A stretch of DNA of 29,787 bases from contig PCAH01000162.1 of the NCBI GenBank assembly GCA_002730485.1, forward strand, positions 1-29,787, read 5' to 3'. The notes beneath the pieces are model-generated. The model saw only the letters and a program-made list of their open reading frames with translations, had not been told where the DNA came from and made no database searches. The DNA comes from Dehalococcoidia bacterium. Lineage in GTDB: Bacteria > Chloroflexota > Dehalococcoidia > UBA3495. This document shows, one piece after another, positions 25,022 to 29,787 of the stretch. The position numbers and the translations under genes were made by a program. Every line of letters begins with the position of its first letter. Within the stretch, counting starts at the first letter, position 1.

Positions 25022-25057
25022 TCCAAGCCGCTTTACTCAGATGGAATAAGGCTTGGA
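25022..25057 (-). promoter_or_regulatory. Hairpin that could hide the ribosome site of the solute-binding protein gene
   Basis: On the minus-strand transcript TCCAAGCC (25050-25057) and GGCTTGGA (25022-25029) form a perfect 8-bp stem around a 20-base loop. The Shine-Dalgarno GGAG (25021-25024) overlaps the 3' arm, five bases before the GTG start, so folding would block initiation at that codon. Confidence 0.5.
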
Positions 25058-25101
25058 AACAGGGCTGCGGTCCCGTATTTAGCCAACGGAACTGACACCC
25101 A

Positions 25102-25129
25102 ATTATAAGACGGTGTCCAGCATGCTCCA
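25102..25129 (-). promoter_or_regulatory. Candidate promoter for the solute-binding protein gene
   Basis: A perfect TATAAT on the minus strand (25102-25107) has a weak -35, TGGAGC (25124-25129, 3/6), 16 bp upstream. Predicted start near 25095 would give a leader of about 80 bases containing the hairpin at 25022-25057. Confidence 0.35.
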
Positions 25130-25189
25130 TGAGGGCAGACCATGCACGGTACGGCGAGAATCTTCTAGTTTAAGGCCCTGGGTTCGTGG

Positions 25190-25696
25190 TTATTTCCCGG
25201 AACGCTGAAGCCCTTTCAGGTAGGCGATGTGGCCCTGGTGCTGGTAGACCTCTCCAACCACCTGCCGGAAGATTCGGCCGATGGACATCTCAGGACGGGC
25301 TTCCCGGGGAACGATGTCCATCTGCTTTGGAGTGACGGTTTTGAGGTAATTCAAAGTGGCGGCGCGGACTTCGGCTCCGTATTTCAGCATCTCAGCCAGG
25401 TCATAGGCGGGGAACGCAGCCACCTGCTCCAGGGTATGGTCAAAGCCGTTGTCTCGAACTGGGAGACCAAATTTCTCGTCCCAGCCGTCCCTGGCCCAAA
25501 TCTCAGTCTCGCGTTGGATGAAAAACTGGAACCACATGTCCTCGACCCGGGTCATGTGCCACAGAATCCAACCAATGGGGTTCGCATCTGGTCCGGCGCG
25601 CCACATCAACTCGTCTGTTGTGATATCCCCCAGGGCGTCCATCAAGTACTCGTGCTCGGTGTTGAAAGCGTCTTCGATAAACTCGTTCAGAGTCAT
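25190..25696 (-). CDS. DinB family protein (DinB/YfiT-like four-helix bundle)
   Basis: Seen: 168 aa from ATG 25694-25696, chosen for GAGG five bases upstream; the frame is open 82 codons further but that part looks non-coding and crosses the intergenic region. DinB-type features are an N-terminal helix, IGWILWHMTRVEDMWFQ with His47, and a C-terminal GEVYQHQGHIAYLKGLQ with His153 and His156, together a likely metal triad. Known: DinB-like proteins bind metal; characterised relatives include thiol-dependent transferases (bacillithiol or mycothiol S-transferases), and most are unassigned. It is divergent from the MaoC gene and 174 bp upstream of the solute-binding protein gene. Substrate unknown. 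Confidence 0.85.
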   Translation of the reverse strand: MTLNEFIEDAFNTEHEYLMDALGDITTDELMWRAGPDANPIGWILWHMTRVEDMWFQFFIQRETEIWARDGWDEKFGLPVRDNGFDHTLEQVAAFPAYDLAEMLKYGAEVRAATLNYLKTVTPKQMDIVPREARPEMSIGRIFRQVVGEVYQHQGHIAYLKGLQRSGK

Positions 25697-25833
25697 TTGA
25701 TCCTCACTGTCTGTTACGGCTGGAGCTCTTGTCAGAATTGCCTGACCAAGCTCATGCCGGACGATTTTATGGCAGGCCACATGATACACCCGGCCAGCCT
25801 GTTTGGGGTATGCTAAACTGCACTCGAAGCACG

Positions 25834-25856
25834 CCTGTACCGATGTATGGGACAGG
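25834..25856. promoter_or_regulatory. Dyad operator candidate between the divergent dinB-like and maoC-like genes
   Basis: CCTGTACC (25834-25841) and GGGACAGG (25849-25856) are symmetric except for one position, around a GATGTAT centre. It lies 40 bp before the maoC-like start and about 138 bp before the DinB start. The remainder of 25697-25895 shows no other clear element. Confidence 0.4.
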
Positions 25857-25895
25857 TAGCCTGAATATATGTAAATGATACCGGGAGCGCTATAG

Positions 25896-26963
25896 ATGGC
25901 AGACAGCTTGATCACCCCAGATGTTCGTGCCCTCATCGGCACCGAGACCGAACCCGAGAAAAACCGATTTGCCCTCAGTGACGAGATGGCCTACGACCTT
26001 GCCGACGCCACGGAGGACCCCAACCCGCTCTACATCGATAAAGCCAAGGCTGAAGCCAGCCGTTTCAAGGGCCTGCTCTGCCCACCGCTGGCCACGTGGA
26101 AAGACATTGCTCCGTCCATCGGATATTTCGGGGCCGGTCAGGAATCCCACTTTGACGTGCCGCTGCCCTTCAACAGCTACGGCCTGAACGGCGGCAGCGA
26201 CTGGCAGTTCCTGCGGCCAGCCTACGTTGGGGACTGGGTGACCCGCCAATTCACGGTGGTGGACATCTTTGAGAAACAGGGACGCTCCGGTCCCCTGGTT
26301 TTCATCGTTAGACGCGAGACCCAGACCAACCAGCACGGGGACGCCATTAGCGTCGCCGACCGGGTGAGCATCCACCGGAGCCGTCCTCCTGAAGATGAGG
26401 TCCAGGCTGTTAATGATGCTGGCCAGGGCCTTGAATCAGTGGTGATCTCACCACCCGCGCCAGACCACACCGTGCCCAGGACCGTCCATGCTGCCGGAGC
26501 GCAGAAACACTTCGAAGATATTTCGGTGGGTATGGAGTTGGAGCAGGTGGTCAAAGGGCCGCTCACAACCACCCACTTGGTCCGCTGGGCCGCTGCCAAC
26601 GGCAACTACGCCCGCATCCACTGGGACCTGCCCTTTGCCCAGATACATCAGGGCCTCTCCAACGTCGTGGTGAACGGGTCTTTGAAGAACCAATATCTTG
26701 GCCAGTTGATGATCAAGCTGGCCGGACCGGAAGGTTGGTTCAAGCGGTTCTATGTTGAGCATCGTGGCATGGACTACCCCGGCGACATCATCATCGGCTC
26801 GGGCGTTGTCACCGCCGTGCGCGAAGTGAACGGTTACGGCCACGTTGACTGTGACGTGAACCTGACTAACAACCGGGGCGACACCACCGCCACGGGACAC
26901 GGCACGGTTGTTTTGCCCAAGCAAGGTCAAAGCCTACCGTTGATCTGGGAAGTGGAAGACTGA
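25896..26963 (+). CDS. MaoC-like double hot-dog dehydratase/hydratase
   Basis: Seen: 355 aa from ATG 25896, GGGAG eight bases upstream. Two hot-dog domains are visible: an N-terminal MaoC-N/FAS1-like domain (about 10-160, with EDPNPLYID at 40-48 and GGSDWQFLRPAYVGD) and a C-terminal MaoC domain (about 205-345, with ANGNYARIHWD at 234-244 and YPGDIIIGSG). The usual hydratase-2 motif is D-x-N-P-x-H: the first half has Asp41-x-Asn43-Pro44 but Tyr46 for His, while the second has His242 but Asn237 for Asp. Known: relatives hydrate 2-enoyl-CoA or mesaconyl-CoA-type substrates. The stop overlaps the next CoA-transferase by one base (TGATG), suggesting a shared pathway in CoA-thioester catabolism (inference). 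Confidence 0.85.
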   Translation: MADSLITPDVRALIGTETEPEKNRFALSDEMAYDLADATEDPNPLYIDKAKAEASRFKGLLCPPLATWKDIAPSIGYFGAGQESHFDVPLPFNSYGLNGGSDWQFLRPAYVGDWVTRQFTVVDIFEKQGRSGPLVFIVRRETQTNQHGDAISVADRVSIHRSRPPEDEVQAVNDAGQGLESVVISPPAPDHTVPRTVHAAGAQKHFEDISVGMELEQVVKGPLTTTHLVRWAAANGNYARIHWDLPFAQIHQGLSNVVVNGSLKNQYLGQLMIKLAGPEGWFKRFYVEHRGMDYPGDIIIGSGVVTAVREVNGYGHVDCDVNLTNNRGDTTATGHGTVVLPKQGQSLPLIWEVED

Positions 26964-28159
26964 TGCCAGCCGGACTGCTCAGTGGCTTTCGCGTATTGGA
27001 CCTGGGCTCCGGAATCTCTGCCCCCTGGTGCACCAAGATTCTGGCCGACTATGGGGCAGAGGTCATCAAGGTTGAAACCCCAGGATCTGGGGATTCAGCC
27101 CGTCGCATGGGACCCTTCGCCGGTGACGACCCCGACCCGGAAAAGAGCCTGACTTTTCTTTATCTGAACACCAACAAGAAAAGTGTCACGCTGGACCCCT
27201 CCAGTGTCAGCGGTAGAAAACTGTTTCATCGGCTGGTGGCCGATGCCGATGTCCTGGTCGAGAACCACCCACCATCCCAGGCCAAAGAACTGGGCATGGA
27301 CTACGAGTCTTTGTCCGAGGTAAACCCCGGACTGGTCGTAACGTCCATCGCACCCTTCGGGCAGACCGGGCCCTACCATGACTATCAGGCAACCGACATC
27401 GTAACCTACGCCCTGAGCGGTTTGATGTACCACTCGGGCGATTCAGACCAACCGCCCCTGCGGAACGTCCTCGATCAGTCTTTCTACGTGGCCGGAGCCA
27501 ACGGCGCTGCCGCCACCCAGATTGCCCTATTTGCCCGTCTCAGTTCTGGAGAAGGCCAGCACGTGGACGTGTCGGCGGCCGAATGTCTGGGTGCCCATCT
27601 GGTACAGCCGTTGCCCTATTACAACTACATGGGGGCGATCAAAGGTCGGCGTCCGGTCCGCGGAGCTGGATTTGAGGAACTGATGCCGGCAAGGGACGGC
27701 TACGTTGCCCCTTCGGTACAAGGTTCCAGGCCGTGGGAAGTCATTGCTAACCTGATTGGACTGGAAGAACTGCAGGATGAGAAGTTTGCCACCGGAGCGG
27801 GCCGTGTCGCCCACGGTGAGGAATTGAAAGAACTTCTCACCCGTGGGTTGGCCCAGTGGGACCGAATGCCGCTGTTCCTGGCTTCGGGTGAGGCTCGGCT
27901 GGTCTTCGGCATGGCTCAGGACGCCGGAGACCTGGTTGAATGCCCCCATCTGGAGGCCCGCGAGTTCTTCGTCGATGTTGACCACCCTGTTGTCGGTCAG
28001 GCGAAGTATCCAGGAATGGCCGTGCGGCTGCCGGGAGAGCCTCTCACAGCTTCCCAGCCAGCCCCGCTATTGGGTCAGCACAACACTGAGATATTCGTCC
28101 AGGAGTTGGGTTACTCACCTGAAGAACTGGTTTCTTTACGCCAATTGGGCGTCATCTAA
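26963..28159 (+). CDS. CaiB/BaiF family (class III) CoA-transferase
   Basis: Seen: 398 aa, with ATG overlapping the MaoC stop by one base. Family blocks are RVLDLGSGISAPWCTKILAD (10-29), GAEVIKVE (31-38), NTNKKSVTLD (69-78), DVLVENHPP (96-104), GMDYESL and FGQTGPY (132-138). Asp171 (VLDQSFYVAG) is in place of the catalytic Asp of formyl-CoA transferase (Asp169 there), followed by GEGQHVDVS. Known: class III enzymes move CoA between carboxylic acids through an aspartyl-CoA intermediate. Substrates may be succinate, oxalate, carnitine or aromatic acids and are not predictable here. Length matches the family. The tight link to MaoC suggests that the activated acid is then hydrated (inference). 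Confidence 0.92.
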   Translation: MPAGLLSGFRVLDLGSGISAPWCTKILADYGAEVIKVETPGSGDSARRMGPFAGDDPDPEKSLTFLYLNTNKKSVTLDPSSVSGRKLFHRLVADADVLVENHPPSQAKELGMDYESLSEVNPGLVVTSIAPFGQTGPYHDYQATDIVTYALSGLMYHSGDSDQPPLRNVLDQSFYVAGANGAAATQIALFARLSSGEGQHVDVSAAECLGAHLVQPLPYYNYMGAIKGRRPVRGAGFEELMPARDGYVAPSVQGSRPWEVIANLIGLEELQDEKFATGAGRVAHGEELKELLTRGLAQWDRMPLFLASGEARLVFGMAQDAGDLVECPHLEAREFFVDVDHPVVGQAKYPGMAVRLPGEPLTASQPAPLLGQHNTEIFVQELGYSPEELVSLRQLGVI

Positions 28160-28212
28160 GATTTACTCACTCTGAGAAATTACACGTTTCTATATAAAGA
28201 GAGTTCAAACTC

Positions 28213-29610
28213 ATGCCCCCTGCGTCCCCACAATCAGCGCCACTGAAAAACATCCGTGTCATGGATCTCAGCCGGGTCTTTGCCATGCCCTTTGCCGGGG
28301 CTAACCTGGCCGACCTGGGCGCTGAGGTCATAAAGATCGATACCTGCCAGACCCAGTTCATGGATACCACGCGCACCATCACCGGTCCGTTTCCCGATAA
28401 CGAGGCAGGCGAATTCTGGTGGGAACAGGGCGGCACCTTCCAGAACTTGAATCGGGGCAAGCGGAGCCTGACCCTGGACCTCCGCAATGAGGAGTCTCAG
28501 AAGATAATCAAAGAGTTGGTTAGCGTCTGCGATGTGGTGTTGGAGAATTTCACCCCACGCGTCATGGCCCGGTTCGGACTGGATTACGAAAGCCTCAAGG
28601 CCCACAAACCCGATCTGATCATGGTGTCCAACACTGGATACGGACATAGCGGGCCGTGGAGTAACTTTGGTGCCATGGCCTCCGCTCTGGAGCCCACCCA
28701 CGGTACTGGTGCATTTATGGGTTACATGGAAGAGGGCACAGACGGCCATCTAATAGAAGGAGATGTTCCCAATAAGATGGGAAACTCCTATTCCGACTTC
28801 CTCGCTTCTTGGACGGCTTTGGGGGCCTTGATGGGCTGTTTACTCCGGAGAGCACGCACCGGAGAGGGCCAATGGATCGACCTGGCGATGTATCAGACTG
28901 GAACCACGGTGATCGGCGCGGGATTGTTGGATTTTGAATACAATGACCGCCGGACCCAAAGGATCGGGAACCGCCACCCGTTCTTGTCACCCCACGGGGT
29001 TTACCGCTGCCAGGGGGCCGACCAATGGGTCGCGATAGCGGCCAGAGACGATGCCGACTGGCAATCTATCTGCCAAGCCATCGGCGCACCTGAGTTGATC
29101 TCAGATCCCAGGTTCGCTGACCCCATGGATCGTCGGAGGCACCAGGAAGACCTGGACGCCATCATCTTGGCCTGGACGGCGGAAAAGACCTCATATGAGG
29201 TGATGAATGCGCTGCAGGCAGCCGGATTCCCCGCCGGAGCAGTGTTAACAGCCAAACAAGCCCTGGTGGACCCTCAATACCTGGAAAGGGGTTTCTTCGA
29301 GACAGTCCATAACCCGCCGGAGGTCGGTCTACGTTCGAAGGGATACGTGGGCCGGGGCTGGAAGTTCTCGAAGAGTGAAGCCGAGGTCAGAGGACCCGCG
29401 CCAAGGTTGGGAGAAGCCAACGAGTATGTCTTGGGTGAACTTCTGGGTGTCGACCGTGCTCGGATGGAGTCATTCGCCGAAGATTGGACCATCGGTAACC
29501 TGCCAGAGGGCGGCGGCGCTCCCGGTGCGGTGCCCCTGGATGAACAGGTGGAAATTGGATCAATTGTCGCTTATGACCCGGATTACCTGGACCTGCTGCC
29601 TCCAGTTTAA
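28213..29610 (+). CDS. Second CaiB/BaiF family (class III) CoA-transferase
   Basis: Seen: 465 aa from ATG 28213, GAGAG nine bases upstream, 53 bp after the first transferase. It has the same blocks: RVMDLSRVFAMPFAGANLAD (15-34), GAEVIKID, NRGKRSLTLDL (80-90), DVVLENFTPRV, FGLDYESLKA, TGYGHSGPWS and catalytic-type Asp195 (SYSDFLASW), then GEGQWIDLAMYQ. It is longer than typical class III enzymes (about 400 aa): there is extra sequence between Asp51 and Gly73 and a C-terminal tail of about 40 residues (SFAEDWTIGNL onward), rich in Gly and acidic residues, ending DYLDLLPPV. It diverges strongly from its neighbour, so it is not a recent duplicate. The two could form a heteromeric transferase or act on different acids. 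Confidence 0.92.
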   Translation: MPPASPQSAPLKNIRVMDLSRVFAMPFAGANLADLGAEVIKIDTCQTQFMDTTRTITGPFPDNEAGEFWWEQGGTFQNLNRGKRSLTLDLRNEESQKIIKELVSVCDVVLENFTPRVMARFGLDYESLKAHKPDLIMVSNTGYGHSGPWSNFGAMASALEPTHGTGAFMGYMEEGTDGHLIEGDVPNKMGNSYSDFLASWTALGALMGCLLRRARTGEGQWIDLAMYQTGTTVIGAGLLDFEYNDRRTQRIGNRHPFLSPHGVYRCQGADQWVAIAARDDADWQSICQAIGAPELISDPRFADPMDRRRHQEDLDAIILAWTAEKTSYEVMNALQAAGFPAGAVLTAKQALVDPQYLERGFFETVHNPPEVGLRSKGYVGRGWKFSKSEAEVRGPAPRLGEANEYVLGELLGVDRARMESFAEDWTIGNLPEGGGAPGAVPLDEQVEIGSIVAYDPDYLDLLPPV

Positions 29611-29629
29611 GGCCAGGTTGGAAACCCGG

Positions 29630-29686
29630 CTGAGAACCCCTGCTGAGAATTTCGGCTGAGAATCATTGATATCCGGGTTCTGAGAA
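29630..29686 (+). repeat. Four direct copies of CTGAGAA
   Basis: CTGAGAA occurs at 29630, 29643, 29656 and 29680. The first three are exactly 13 bp apart and the fourth is 24 bp on. The first and third share CGGCTGAGAA. The array ends 16 bp before the -35 of the promoter at 29703-29732, a position suited to activator binding. Confidence 0.65.
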
Positions 29687-29702
29687 ATCGGTGATTTGAC
29701 GC

Positions 29703-29732
29703 TTGACACTTGGGAAAATCGGCTAATATAAT
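29703..29732 (+). promoter_or_regulatory. Consensus sigma70 promoter reading out of the window
   Basis: TTGACA (29703-29708) and TATAAT (29727-29732) are both perfect, with an 18-bp spacer. A second TTGAC lies just before, at 29696-29700. Predicted start near 29739; no coding start is seen before the window ends, so the gene served is outside. Confidence 0.75.
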
Positions 29733-29787
29733 TGGCTTTGGATTCCCCGCACCCAACTTCGTTCTTCATTTAGCGCTCTTTGCACCA

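Overview
The window looks like a chromosomal segment of a free-living, probably marine bacterium of the Chloroflexota, most like the SAR202/Dehalococcoidia lineage. That placement is an inference from gene content: paired CaiB/BaiF CoA-transferases beside a double hot-dog MaoC protein, a DUF1800/DUF1501 pair, a sufBCDSU operon with a second SufU, a DUF1802 protein, and an HpnH-type radical SAM enzyme beside a prenyl synthase. It needs a marker-gene tree. Initiation at TTG and GTG is common (five of the start codons chosen here). No rRNA, tRNA, CRISPR array, phage gene or transposase was seen.

Layout. 1-1993 (minus): a prenyl diphosphate synthase and a 3'-truncated HpnH-like radical SAM protein, pointing to isoprenoid/hopanoid lipids. 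2406-6370 (plus): a self-contained unit of near-consensus promoter, DUF1800, DUF1501, a strong intercistronic hairpin, a six-bladed NHL propeller and a bidirectional terminator. Both DUF proteins lack recognisable export signals. This is the best candidate here for an undescribed system. 6412-7286 (minus): a small cytochrome-c-tail-like protein without a haem motif, and a MoaB/MogA molybdopterin protein. 7358-8701 (plus): promoter, HIT protein, crotonase-fold enzyme, terminator, followed by an interspersed palindromic repeat. 8937-12941 (minus): acyl-CoA dehydrogenase, preceded by a pyruvate phosphate dikinase gene interrupted by two single-base frameshifts and one stop codon. 13198-16910 (minus): aldo/keto reductase, DUF1802 protein, a LysR regulator with one frameshift, and TatD, whose stop codon overlaps the LysR start.

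17242-23276 (plus): the Fe-S cluster assembly operon sufB-C-D-S-U with tightly abutting or overlapping genes, followed by a divergent SufU paralogue. Its promoter region carries a 25-bp dyad with the geometry of an IscR/Rrf2-type operator. 23300-25696 (minus): a DinB-fold protein and a family-5 solute-binding lipoprotein whose Shine-Dalgarno sequence lies in a predicted hairpin. 25896-29610 (plus): MaoC-like double hot-dog protein and two CaiB/BaiF CoA-transferases, probably a CoA-thioester catabolic module. The window ends with tandem CTGAGAA repeats and a consensus promoter reading outwards.

All three inferred frameshifts (near 11834, 12861 and 15822) are one-base losses in short homopolymer runs. 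Sequencing or assembly error is therefore a serious alternative to true gene decay for those, while the in-frame TAA in ppdK is not a homopolymer error.
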